Positions 1 to 10,861 of a DNA stretch of 64,000 nt are shown here, piece after piece. Source of the DNA: Auricularia sp. M13. Its lineage: Eukaryota > Basidiomycota > Agaricomycetes > Auriculariales > Auriculariaceae. The stretch is taken from contig CM073193.1 in the NCBI GenBank assembly GCA_037042915.1, positions 4,402,001 to 4,466,000 on the forward strand, read 5' to 3'. Positions within the stretch are counted from its first letter, which is position 1. Each line of letters opens with the position of its first letter. The translations under genes were made by a program, and so were the position numbers. The notes below the pieces were generated by a model. That model ran no database searches. It was not told the DNA's origin and was given only the letters and a program-made list of their open reading frames with translations.

Positions 1-50
1 TCAAGGACTTTGAAATCGTTGAGATCGACATGGACATATCACTGTGACTT
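1..50 (+). repeat. Short diverged direct repeat, mate at 5471-5520
   Basis: The first 50 bases resemble 5471-5520 in the same orientation; both contain a core reading GTTGAGATCGACAYGGACAT. Here the frame ending in TGA at about 45-47 would read as the last residues of a protein (EIVEIDMDISL), so this may be the 3' end of a gene lying mostly left of the window. The mate, beyond the epoxide hydrolase 3' end, keeps a similar frame (EIVEIDTDMSL) without the stop. A duplicated gene end is an inference. The rest of 51-312 holds no recognisable gene. Confidence 0.35.
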
Positions 51-256
51 GGCAAAATTATTGACCGCCTGCAGAATCGTTCCGACTCCATGGGCATCGT
101 ATATCGATGGCTAACCAATTCTCCTCCAAACTTATAGGTGTGGTACTATCCCCCTTAAGTTATAGGAACCGGAAGACGAAAGCGTGTATCATTCCGGCAT
201 TCTGCGTGAGACGATCACTAAGGTGGGCGGCATCTGTACGGTGGAATCCGAATGCC

Positions 257-265
257 ACATAAAAG
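257..265 (+). promoter_or_regulatory. TATA-like box of the epoxide hydrolase gene
   Basis: The motif ACATAAAAG lies about 50 bp upstream of the ATG at 313, the same spacing as TATA-like motifs before other genes of this window. Confidence 0.4.
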
Positions 266-312
266 CCAAGCTGACCAACTCGTTTCTCCTCCCTCAGCTT
301 CCTTCACTCGCC

Positions 313-3300
313 ATGGTAGTCAAACCGTTCACAGTCGACTTTTCTGCAGAGATTCCACGTCTCAATGCGCAGCTAGCGGCAGTGCAGCTTCCAGCACGCA
401 ACCCCGTCCCCGGCGCAGAGGACGACAAATGGGGCATCACGCTCGAGAAGCTCACAAGCCTGCGCGACGAGTGGCTCTCTCTTGACTGGGATGCTGAGCA
501 GAAGCGTTTTAACTCGTACGGTCTTTCGTGCTGGCATGCCTTTACTGTGGGGATCTTGCTAAATGTGCTCATGGCAGCTACCATCACTTCACCACTGAGA
601 TCGATGGTACCACAATCCATTTTGTGCATGAGAAATCGGGGCACGAAGGGGCGATCCCACTCATTATCACGCACGGGTGGCCCGGTGCGTCATTGAGCGC
701 TCATCCCGCATGCGGGATTCCTGGCTGACTGAGCCACACACACCGTCAGGCTCATTCAACGAGTACCTCGCCGTTGTGCGCCCCCTTCTTCAGCAGAAGG
801 AGGTCACGCTACCCAATGGAGTGAAGAAAATGGTGTCATTCGACGTCGTTCTTCCTACTCTACCCGGATTCGTGTTCAGCTCCGTCCCGCCAACCGTCGA
901 CGGGCGTCTGACGAAGAACACTGCTAAACTCTGGAACAAGCTCATGATCGACGCTCTTGGATATACACGCGGATATGCAGTCGCGGGCTCGGACTGGGTA
1001 TGTTGGAGACTGCTTCGAGAGATTACGGACGTCTGACGGCGGTCATTGACAGGGAGGCTCTGTCGCCTGGCACCAATACGACTTATTTCCTGAGACCGTG
1101 CGCGCCGCCTATCTGAACTTCTTCCCCTTTGCGCCGCCGGATAGAGCACAAATTGCAGAGGACAACCAGACTCTCAGCGAGTTCGAGCTCTTTGGTCTCA
1201 AGCGGACGGAAGAATGGCAGACGACTGGATTGGCGTATTTCATGGAACAGTCCACCAAGGTGAGCCATCAAAGATGAAGCTCCATGTTTGTACCTGTTTT
1301 ACTAAGCCTAAAACAGCCAAATACGATTGGATTTGCGCTGCAAGACAACGCCGTAGGACAGTTGGCGTGGATTGGCGAAAAGTTCTACGCGTGGTCGGAT
1401 CCCAACGGCCAACTCACCTCCAAGGACATCCTCCAGGGCGTCTCGCTGTACTATCTCACCAAGTCTTTTCAATCTTCGGTCTTCCAATATGCGTACAATG
1501 CGGGTGCACTTCAAGCTACTCGCAAGGCCAACACCACTGCTCCCCTTGGGTACGGCCACTTTAAGTGGGACGGCCTGTGCGTTAGATTCAAGCTGATGCG
1601 TAAAGATACTCATTCTCGGAATATGATACCTAGACACTGGCCACGCTACCAGGCCACTCAATTCGGGAATCTAGTGTTTTACACACCCTAGGCGATCAGT
1701 TTGTGACCCCTCAGGCCTCTAGCCGAGACCACTGATGTGGGGCCAGAGGGGTCACAAACAAACACGCACTGAGCACAGCCACCATCATCGGCCGCCTCTG
1801 AAACCAAATCCCCACCTGGCCAGGTTGTTGCTGGCGCATTCCAGCGCATTTTGGCAACAAATGTGACATTCTACAACACTAATATACACTCAGAGGGACG
1901 CATGGTGCATTCTCAGACGTCCTAGACGTTGTGGGCTTTCCAGCGGCGGCCGCGGTATTTGCACAGCCACCGGCCACACACAGCAGCAGCAGTTCCAGCG
2001 GCGGCCGCGGTTTTTGCACAGCCACCAGTTTTGCGCAGCAGCATGGGTTCCAGCGGTGGCCGCGGTTTTTGCACAGCCACGGATTGCACTGGTGGATTGC
2101 TTTCCAGTGGCGGCCGAGGGAAAGCACAGCCACAATCCTGCTGTCGTTGCCAGCAGCGGCGAGCAGCGCATTACAGCGCTCAGAGCGCAACGGCGCCGCA
2201 GCAGCGTGTTAGGACAGTCAATACATGCTGCATGAGCCCGAGAAGTCACCAAAACTGACATCCTAGAGGTTGGTGGTTGCGCTCCTCAGCGCCTGCAGCA
2301 GCGTCGAATGCGCAGCGGCAGCGGCGAGCCCAATTGCAGTTCCTGCTCTGCAGCATGCTCAAGAACACTGACCAGCGTTGTCTGGGATGTGTTGGATCGC
2401 AGGACAACGCACCAGGTGGCCTCTGCGCTGTTGCTCTCATTTCATCGGCGGCCGCGGGAAAGCACAGCCACAGTGTCCCAACTGCAGCCAGCAGCGACGA
2501 GCTGCGCATTGCAGTGGCAATTATACATGCTTCCTGTGCTTCAGAATGTTTGTTGCAACTCGGAAACGCAGGGAAACACAGTATATTGTCGATGACAGTG
2601 CTCTGGGACGCTGGGTACAGTGTGCAGGTGCAGGCAGTCAATTGCGCGGCGGCCGAGGGAACACACAAACAATGCCAAACAATGCACACATCGCAACCGC
2701 GGCGGCCGAGGGAAAGCAGTCTCGAGTTCTCCTGACTTGCCTCTCATTCTGCAGCACAAAACACACATCCTAGGGCACTATCTGAGTGTTAGGGATGTTG
2801 TAATTGCGCAGAACACGCAGCAAAAAGTCATATGTTCGAGTTGAGTGCTCCAGTGGCAGCCTCTGATGAGCTCTGGGGATTGCCCTGCATCAAACGACAC
2901 CAAACACTTCCCGCGGCGGCCGCGGAAATGCGTCAAAGAGGATTGCCCAGTCTCTGGGGCTTGAGCCAGGTGCCCGGAGATAAGGGTCCGAGCTTTCTCT
3001 AACCTAAGTGCATGTTCAAAGTCATTCCCTGCGCAATCTGAGCATGTAGTTATGTTCCTTTATGTTTTCTCAGCAATAATATGCTGTTTCCGAGCCCTTG
3101 GAACTCTGTGTTGAGATGCTATGCAGGGTTCAAGACCCAGAAATGCGAAGTCAATGGAACATGGAATACCTCTCCATCCCCTTAGCTCAAATAGTAAAAA
3201 TACCTTGGTTTACATCAATAGTAGATATACAGGTCACATCAGGGCGAAATATCCACTCTGCAGCTCTGGATGCAAGTGTTGTTCCCAGTGATGGGGAGGT

Positions 3301-5354
3301 ACTTGCACCCAGAGACAGCCAATGCAGGTCTTGGTCTACAAAGCTAGAACTACAGTCGGTAAGCTCATAGAAAGTATTATTTGATTTGTGCCTGGCGAGA
3401 GAGGCAGGGAATAGCACCCTGGAAGCGAGGCAACAGTAGGTCAGGGTCTCATTCAAATGCATGAATTGCCCACCATTCCTCGCATTCCAGCTCCCAATTT
3501 CAGTCAGTTCCTAGTTATTAGTCCTAAATCTAACTTTTTCAACAAAAACTGGAGTCAGTAGAAACTTGGAGTAGGTTCTCAGTGCAAACTCTGGTCAGAC
3601 TCTCACAAAGCTGACAACATGTAATCTCAGGAGAAACTGATGCAGGGCCAGCCTAATTTCATTTGGAGGTCCTAGGACAAGGTAATATGAGTTGAATATG
3701 ACCCAAATAAATGCCTGAAATGCGAGGGATGGTGGTGAATTCATGCATCTGTATGAGACCCTGACCTCCTGTTTCCACGCTTTTTCCATGCAGACCGTGA
3801 CATATCTGACTAGGCACATGGCCGGAATAGGAGTTTGTGAGTATGAACTGAGTATCCCCAGCGCCTCAGAGCTTCCCCTGGGCTGTATGGCTCTGGGTGC
3901 AAATGGTCCCCCACCAGGAGAAAGCACCATGCACCCTGAGTTTGAGAGCGCAGCTACACAAATGGCGTAAGTTGGAGCACGTTTGGGGCACGAAGGCGAC
4001 GGTTTTTTAATATGAGTGCGAAGGGTGTTCACTGGTATCTCAGTTTCTATTCACCTCGCATTTCTGGGTCTTGAACCCTGCATAGCATCTCAACACAGAG
4101 TTCCAAGGGCTCGGAAACAGCATATTATTGCTGAGAAAACATAAAGGAACATAACTACATGCTCAGATTGCGCAGGGAATGACTTTGAACATGCACTTAG
4201 GTTAGAGAAAGCTCGGACCCTTATCTCCGGGCACCTGGCTCAAGCCCCAGAGACTGGGCAATCCTCTTTGACGCATTTCCGCGGCCGCCGCGGGAAGTGT
4301 TTGGTGTCGTTTGATGCAGGGCAATCCCCAGAGCTCATCAGAGGCTGCCACTGGAGCACTCAACTCGAACATATGACTTTTTGCTGCGTGTTCTGCGCAA
4401 TTACAACATCCCTAACACTCAGATAGTGCCCTAGGATGTGTGTTTTGTGCTGCAGAATGAGAGGCAAGTCAGGAGAACTCGAGACTGCTTTCCCTCGGCC
4501 GCCGCGGTTGCGATGTGTGCATTGTTTGGCATTGTTTGTGTGTTCCCTCGGCCGCCGCGCAATTGACTGCCTGCACCTGCACACTGTACCCAGCGTCCCA
4601 GAGCACTGTCATCGACAATATACTGTGTTTCCCTGCGTTTCCGAGTTGCAACAAACATTCTGAAGCACAGGAAGCATGTATAATTGCCACTGCAATGCGC
4701 AGCTCGTCGCTGCTGGCTGCAGTTGGGACACTGTGGCTGTGCTTTCCCTCGGCCGCCACTGGAAAGCAATCCACCAGTGCAATCCGTGGCTGTGCAAAAA
4801 CCGCGGCCACCGCTGGAACCCATGCTGCTGCGCAAAACTGGTGGCTGTGCAAAAACCGCGGCCGCCGCTGGAACTGCTGCTGCTGTGTGTGGCCGGTGGC
4901 TGTGCAAATACCGCGGCCGCCGCTGGAAAGCCCACAACGTCTAGGACGTCTGAGAATGCACCATGCGTCCCTCTGAGTGTATATTAGTGTTGTAGAATGT
5001 CACATTTGTTGCCAAAATGCGCTGGAATGCGCCAGCAACAACCTGGCCAGGTGGGGATTTGGTTTCAGAGGCGGCCGATGATGGTGGCTGTGCTCAGTGC
5101 GTGTTTGTTTGTGACCCCTCTGGCCCCACATCAGTGGTCTCGGCTAGAGGCCTGAGGGGTCACAAACTGATCGCCTAGGGTGGTTTTACAGGGGTGCGAC
5201 AGCGGCCGTCATGCAATCATGGATCTCAAGCGTGAGGCTGACACATTGCTCAGAACATGGGATTGGAGGGCACTTTCCTGGCATAGAGAATCCGCAAGCA
5301 TACGTCCAGGACGTCCAGGAATTCTTCGGCGAATTTTTTGTCTTTGCCAACTAG
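313..5354 (+). CDS. Epoxide hydrolase (EHN-type alpha/beta hydrolase), split by a transposon
   Basis: Converts epoxides to diols. Exons read as 313-515, 578-684, 750-997, 1053-1259, 1317-1576, 1634-1683 plus 5191-5193, and 5254-5354; the split exon is interrupted by the foldback element at 1684-5182. Without the element and one 8-bp target copy the exons total 1179 nt, an uninterrupted frame of 392 residues, typical for the family. The N-terminal epoxide hydrolase domain comes first, then the oxyanion-hole motif HGWPG (completed across the second intron), the nucleophile Asp in GSDWGG (across the third intron), and the catalytic His in GGHFPG in the last exon. The element separates the catalytic His from the rest, so the allele is presumably null unless the insertion is spliced out. 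No other lesion was seen, so the insertion looks recent. Start chosen at the first ATG of the EHN domain, 50 bp after a TATA-like box. Confidence 0.85.
1684..3148 (+). repeat. Left arm of the foldback element (1465 bp)
   Basis: It matches the reverse complement of 4056-5182 apart from an extra 338 bp. That extra segment lies between two near-identical 26-bp repeats at 2109-2134 and 2447-2472. The arm carries about eight copies of a GC-rich core (GGCGGCCGCGG or GGCGGCCGAGG), near 1950, 2003, 2055, 2109, 2447, 2647, 2701 and 2914, several embedded in tandem-like units with TTTGCACAGCCAC. A terminal hairpin (1700-1711 with 1747-1758) lies just inside the end. Confidence 0.9.
3431..3775. repeat. 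Older, diverged inner inverted repeat inside the foldback element
   Basis: About 60 bp at 3431-3489 is an imperfect reverse complement of 3715-3775; both contain a core reading GGTCAGGGTCTCAT and ATGCATGAATT. The visible mismatches contrast with the near-identical outer arms. The rest of the centre (3149-4055) holds no recognised gene. Confidence 0.7.
4056..5182 (-). repeat. Right arm of the foldback element (1127 bp)
   Basis: Reverse complement of the left arm, with no difference noticed on direct reading other than absence of the 338-bp segment. 1465 minus 1127 equals 338, the spacing of the two 26-bp direct repeats in the left arm, so a deletion between those repeats explains the asymmetry. 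Confidence 0.9.
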
Positions 5355-5714
5355 CCTCAGAAGTGATCTCGATTCTCCCCGATCGTCGCCTCACTGAATG
5401 TTAGAGTCTTGACTCCATGTACCTGTACAGTAACTAGTCATCCCTGAGCCCGCAATCTCATATCTGCCGCAAATTCTTTTTGAAATTGTTGAGATCGACA
5501 CGGACATGTCACTTGTCACTTCGGCTGACAGCGACAGGGCCGGACTCCGAGAACTTGGTCCTTTTCCCGTCCGCGCCAGGCCACTCGGCACGTCATCTTC
5601 GAGTCTGCCCGGCGCTCGTATCAGTTGTATCGCCGAAACGGCATAGACACAGGTTTATAAGAGAGCTGCCATGTGCCAAGCAATGCCGTGCAAATAGGCC
5701 CAAAGCATTGCAAG
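5355..5714. other. Intergenic region, epoxide hydrolase to PLC
   Basis: Holds the direct-repeat mate (5471-5520) of the window start and a TATA-like TTTATAAG at 5654-5661, about 55 bp upstream of the PLC start. Nothing else recognised. Confidence 0.5.
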
Positions 5715-7594
5715 ATGTCCTCTGACCAGCAACCGCCCGAACCAGTCGACTTCGTCTTCGGCATTCACACCCGCGAGCTCATCGTCAGCGATGAGATTCA
5801 GGCTTTCCTAGCTGAAGAAGGACAGGTGAGTGTCAGTTCGGAACGCTGGGCGCCCTTGCTCACTGGTTGCTATGCTGCACAGGACGTCGAGGAGGTCAAG
5901 CATGGAAAGCTCATCTATACTGACCCAGAGGACGACTCGTACCCTCTGGCCAACTACTTCGTGTCGTCCTCGCACAACACTTATCTGCTTTCGCGCCAAC
6001 TCTTCGGCAATAGCTCCGTCAAGTCATATAAAGCTGTCCTCGCAGACAATGCGCGCTGTGTGGAAATCGACGTGTGGCCATCTCCCGATGGCTTCATCGT
6101 AACCCACGGACACACGTTCAGCAAGAGCATCCCGTTTGGCGACGTGTGCCTCGCCATCGGACAGTCGGTGCAGCCGGACGATTGGCCCGTGCTCGTCAGC
6201 CTGGAATGTCACGTCGACATTGAGGAACAGGAAAAGCTCATCTGGATCATGCGCAACGCCTGGGGCGACAAGCTCGTCGACAAGGAGCTCGAAGGCGTCG
6301 AACCGCATCAGGCTGCGCCGCGCGACTTCCGTGGGCGCATCTTGCTCATGGTGAGCGCGCGTCTTCGGCGTCGGAGGTATCAGACGCCGATGTTTAACTG
6401 ACTGTCGCCGATATAACAGGTTGAATACTACCCCGATGAGGCGCTCACCGTCCAGCCCGAGGATCAGGGTGCTTCTGGGAGTGAACACTCCGACTCGGAG
6501 GGCAGTAGATGGCTGTTCTCGCTTAGGCAACGCCGAGCGGCCGAGGGAAAGAGCAAGACAAAGGTTAAGATTAGCCCAGAACTCGCGGCTCTTGGCTTCT
6601 ACATGCGAAGCACGAAGCCAGTTGGCAGCGACTTCCTCACGAAGCGTATGTGATCCTGCAGCAGCAATCATTCCGACTCTGCATCTGACCTACTTTCTTC
6701 AGCACTCACGGACGAAAAGCTCAATCTCCTCGTCAACATCTCTGAGTCGGGACTCAAAGCACTTCTGCCTGCCTCGCTGGACGCATTGATCACCCATGCG
6801 CACACTCATTTCCGTCGCGTCTACCCAGAGGGCCTACGCATTGGATCTAGCAACCAGGACCCGCTGGACTGCTGGCGTAATGGCAGTCAAATCGCCGCGC
6901 TGAACTGGCAGACCTTTGACCGGTTTGTCGCTCACAGCCGGCGCGCGCACCTGTGCTGAAGCTGCTTTTAGGGGCATGCAGCTGAACGAGGCCATGTTTG
7001 CAGGAACTCATGGTTGGGTGCTCAAACCCCCATCACTCCGCGCAGGGGACACGCTCTTCCGTTTCCAGATGCCGCATTTCTTCTCGAGCGACGAGCATAC
7101 TCTTACGGTCGAGATCGCTGGCGTGAGCAATTGTACGTGCATGCGCAAATGAATCCTGCTGCTGCTCACGCCATTCGCAGTGCCCCATGATGAAGCTGAG
7201 GCCTCAGAGTGGCCGCTTTATGTGCATGCCGAGCTCGTACACGCCAGTGGGAATCAGAACTGGAAGACCAAGGCCGTGAAAGCGAAATTCGAACCACGAG
7301 CCAATCTCATGTGGCGCGAGAAGGTCACTTGGACCATCCCCAAGGGCGATGAATTGTCCTTTGTTCGGTGAGTCATCCATGTGGCCGTGATAAACATGGT
7401 GAGGACTCAACGATTCGGTATTGCCCAGGCTTGTCGTGCTGCGCGAGGAATGGGGAGACGACTCTCATCTCGGCTTCTTTGCCGCCCGCCTCGCTCGTCT
7501 GAACACCAAGGGCGATTGGAGACTTGCTAAGTTGCTGGACAAACGCGGCCAGGACATCGCCGCGTCCCTTCTCGTCCGCTTCACCTATGAGTGA
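5715..7594 (+). CDS. Phosphoinositide-specific phospholipase C (X, Y and C2 domains)
   Basis: Hydrolyses PIP2 to diacylglycerol and IP3. Seven exons (5715-5825, 5883-6350, 6420-6645, 6703-6922, 6972-7132, 7181-7367, 7429-7594) give 512 residues in one frame. The X box starts SSSHNTYLL with the first catalytic His, and the second catalytic His is in [10 protein letters not shown] charged linker rich in Ser and Glu separates X from Y; Y contains [16 protein letters not shown]; a C2 domain ends the protein at FTYE. The N-terminus is short, with no PH domain and only a trace of an EF-hand helix ([11 protein letters not shown]) before X, so this is a compact delta-type enzyme like other short fungal PLCs. 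Start at the ATG following the TATA-like box; no lesions seen. Confidence 0.9.
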
Positions 7595-7785
7595 AAACCA
7601 CACTGTGCAATCTATTATCTGTATTTACCAGCAGAAGGACGGATATATACCACAATCAGAATCTTTTGGAGCTGTCGTTTGACGCGTCAGGGAACTTGTA
7701 ACTCCGCGGCGCGGTCGTGGCACGCGACGGAAATGTCCATCTCGCTTGACCCCTTACTGCCAGCAGGCTCATCGACGAGCCCGTC

Positions 7786-10393
7786 ATGGTCAAAATCACG
7801 GAAGAGGAGCGCGCGGCACGCGTCCAGAACCACCGACGTCTGAACGAACTGTACCGGTTGTCTGGCCAGAACGACTATGGACCCGCAATCGACTGGACGC
7901 GCTGCCGCCTCGAAAGCCTCGACTCGACGCGCAGCGACGTTTCGTGTTATCGCCAGTCGCGCGCAATGGGCATGGCGCCCCGCGTCGTTGTCGACCAGGT
8001 CACCAAGGCGGCCGAATTGACTGGGCGTGGGCGCAATCTTGTTGCTGGGGTCACCATTCTTGCGCTGAAGGAAGAGGCTGAGGGCCTGTTGCGTGTCGGT
8101 GATTTCAAGGGTGCTATCGCCAAGTACCTGGAAGCTCTAAAGTCCATTGTCGGCAAGGACGCCGTTTTGCCTGTCTCGAGCGTCTACGACAAAGTCTGGC
8201 TTCAGCTTAGCGGCGACGGTGCTGGCGTTCACATAAATCCGAATAGCGCGGAGCAGAATGTTGGCAGCATGAACTTCGAAAAATATGTCGATGCCATCGC
8301 CCTGGCTAGCAATATTGCGCACTGCTACATGAAGGTGCTGCATGTTTTGCCCATTCCCTATTAGTTGCTCACAGGGTATGGACAGCTCAACATGCATGGC
8401 GAAGTTGGTCTACGATATCCGGGATGCTTCACAAGCTGATGTTTCTGTGTTAGGCTATAGACTGGCTACAAGAAGTCGAGGTAATCATGGAATGCAACCG
8501 CGCAGCAAGCATGCGCGATCCCCAGCCCGGTATGTCTGTCCTCCCTCCGCAATCTGCTTATAGTCTAACCGCCTATTCTCAAAGCATGGAAGGTGTTTGA
8601 ATTCGTTTTGGAATCAGCAAACTCTTCATTGACGGCCGCCTCAGCTCGTTCATCTCGCGTACCTCGAACACTGGTCCATTCGATTCAAAATGTGGATGCG
8701 CAACTGCACCCTGTTCACGGAGCTCGAAAACTCTGCAGTGGCCGCCTGCTGCGCCGCTCAGGCAATGTTCGAGCGTGGACAAGTACCGGACGCGGCCCTG
8801 CGCGAATTTCCTCGGTTTGCCTCTTTGCGCGACGAGTTCGACCCCTGGGATTACTTCAAGCGTCGCCATCCCGAGCCCAACTTCACCGACCACAAAGTGA
8901 CCGACCCCGAGCTTCAGGTTCTAGGCGTCTGGGAGCGCCTGTCATACGCCGCCGGCACAGAGAAGCCCGCTGGGCGCATGTGGCCATCGACGTGGATATG
9001 GCGCGGCTCTCTCTATATCGCTGGAGGTGTTGTCGATAAAGGAAGTAAGGATGTTGAACTCAGCGACATGTGGTCTGTCGTCTTCTGTCTTCCGGGCCTG
9101 CGGGGCTAAGCTTCACCACAGGTGTTTGGACCTGGCGACAAAGTCATGGAGACGACTTCCAGATCTGCCAGGCATTTCATTCTTGTGCGGCAAAACGTCT
9201 GGGCCAATACGTGTGTGGAACGACAAAGCCTACCACTTCACTGGCAAGCAAAAGCTCGCCGTCTTCGATCTCGTCAAGGAGCGCTGGGACTTCGAAACGA
9301 CGAGCATGGCCGATGGAAAACCATGGCCGTACTACAACGTTAACGACGTCTCGAACTTTGCTACAACCATGATGGACGGTGTCCTATACGCCTTTGGGGG
9401 CCTAGACGGAAATGTAATTCTAGGCAACAACATCTTCATGGCGCTCGACCTCACCACCATGACTTGGACGCATCTCAGCGGCACATCCGCGCACGTCCCG
9501 CAGAACTTCGAGCCTAACTGCGCACGAACGCCGCGCTGTGGGCGGTGCCCGAGCAGAAGAAGCTCTTCCTGCTATACGGCAACGCCGAGCGCGCCAACGC
9601 GTATTTGAAGCGCGCACCAGGCGGGAGCGAGATGGACTGGGCGTATGCCGACTTCTGGAGCTTCGCGCTTGACACGCGCGCCTGGACGCGCGAGCGCCTG
9701 CGCGGCAACTTCGCCTCGCCGCGCTCGGAGATGGCGCACGTCTACTCGCCGGCGCTCGGCCGCGCCGTCGTGTACGGCGGCTACCACGGCAGCTTGATGA
9801 CGCTGGACAACGACGCGTCCAGGACCCTGCTGGGCTCTGGCCAGATGTTCCGGTACACGAACTTTGGAGACACTCTGCTGTTTGACCCCGCGACGCACCG
9901 ATGGCAGCTCGTGCTCGTCAAGGGCTTCCCGTCCTACCGTGCAGCGTCGACGCTGGTATGTGATCCGGGCGATGGCAAGACGTATCTTTTCGGAGGTCAG
10001 TGCAGAGTATCCACCGCCGGTCCATTCGCTGACGATCTGGCAGGTTGCACGAACAGCGAATTTTGTCCGAGCAAAAGCGTGAAGACTCGCACATACAGCG
10101 ACCTGTGGCAGCTGAAAATCGACATGCCCGGTGGGCATTGGGATTCCAAAGACCTCGAGCGGGACATCCGCATGGAACGCGCTGGCCCGTGGATGCGATG
10201 CTTCACGTGCGGCGTCTGTGGTATCAGTTGGCAGAAATGTGAGTGGCGACGACGGGCTAAGCGGTTTGCTAATAAGCCTGTCCATCCAGGCGGAGGCACA
10301 TGCGGTGGCAAATATTACTTCTGCTCGAAAGATTGCCAGAAGAATGGCTGGAAGGAGCACAAGGAGACGCACGGATGCAGGAAGAAGAGCTGA
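7786..10393 (+). CDS. Kelch-repeat protein with C-terminal MYND zinc finger, copy 1, with one frameshift
   Basis: The N-terminal helical region (MVKITEEERAARVQ, then a TPR-like KEEAEGLLRVGDFKGAIAKY) is followed by kelch-type blades (WIWRGSLYIAGG, VLYAFGGLDG, AVVYGGYHG, KTYLFGG) and a MYND finger (CFTCGVCG, YYFCSKDCQ, WKEHKETHGC). Such proteins are probable protein-interaction scaffolds; the substrate is unknown. A paralogue at 27574-30176 shares the architecture and most intron positions. Near 9513-9520 the frame moves by one base: the paralogue reads EPDLRTDPAMWAVP, whereas here EPN and LRTNAALWAVP lie in different frames with one base missing. No intron there can repair it, so the copy is either decaying or carries a sequence error. 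Introns read include 9069-9120 and one inside the MYND codons near 10228-10290. Confidence 0.8.
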
Positions 10394-10834
10394 TTCGTAC
10401 GTCGGGCGAAAAAGCCCATACTGTGGTGTGATGAAATAACGAAACCAGCTGTGTTCACAGACCATGCAAAAAAATGGGATGGGAGAATTAGGCGTGGGGA
10501 AATACAAGACTAAGGACTGGTACTGCGTCGGGGTTTGCACGCCTGCCACCCGCAGGCTTTCGCACCTTGCGTTCGCCGGCATCGACCCTGGATTCAGTGA
10601 GGAGCGTCTGACCGTCGATTAGCATTCCCGTGGCCCTGCCTTTCTATAACTAGTGGAAGTTGTAATTGTGATAATAAAACAAATGTGTTTGTTAGGGGCA
10701 AGATAGGAGATGACTCGGACACGGGATCGTCATCGCGTATTTGGACTCTGAGTCTTTCCTCCTCGTGCCTCCAGCGCGCATCTGACCAGGCGACCGTCAT
10801 CGCCCGTCGGCCTACACGCCTACCTCCCGCTTGA

Positions 10835-10843
10835 GTATAAAAG
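10835..10843 (+). promoter_or_regulatory. TATA box close to the SDS22-like start
   Basis: GTATAAAAG lies only about 20 bp before the first ATG at 10862. If used as a TATA box it predicts a very short leader or a downstream start codon. Confidence 0.4.
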
Positions 10844-10861
10844 TCGAGCCGTAGGAACGAA

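Larger units (their letters stand above)
1684..5182. mobile_element. 3.5-kb giant foldback DNA transposon, hAT-like by 8-bp TSD
   Basis: The element begins CACCCTAGGCGATCAG and ends with its reverse complement. It is flanked by the direct repeat GTTTTACA at 1676-1683 and 5183-5190, an 8-bp target duplication. The inverted arms are 1684-3148 and 4056-5182, joined by a roughly 0.9-kb centre. No transposase-like reading frame was recognised on either strand; the many short ORFs are mirror images in the two arms. An 8-bp duplication suits the hAT superfamily, but termini and content do not prove it. Most likely non-autonomous. Confidence 0.9.

Noticed and set aside
1879-2773. Many overlapping ORFs rich in Ala, Arg and Cys on both strands, mirrored at 4360-4987
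   Set aside because: They lie in the inverted arms and come from the GC-rich repeat; no family motif, no splice logic, and the same peptides appear on the opposite strand of the other arm.
9572-10582. 336-aa minus-strand ORF
   Set aside because: Exact shadow of the kelch-MYND exons, which have domain support on the plus strand.
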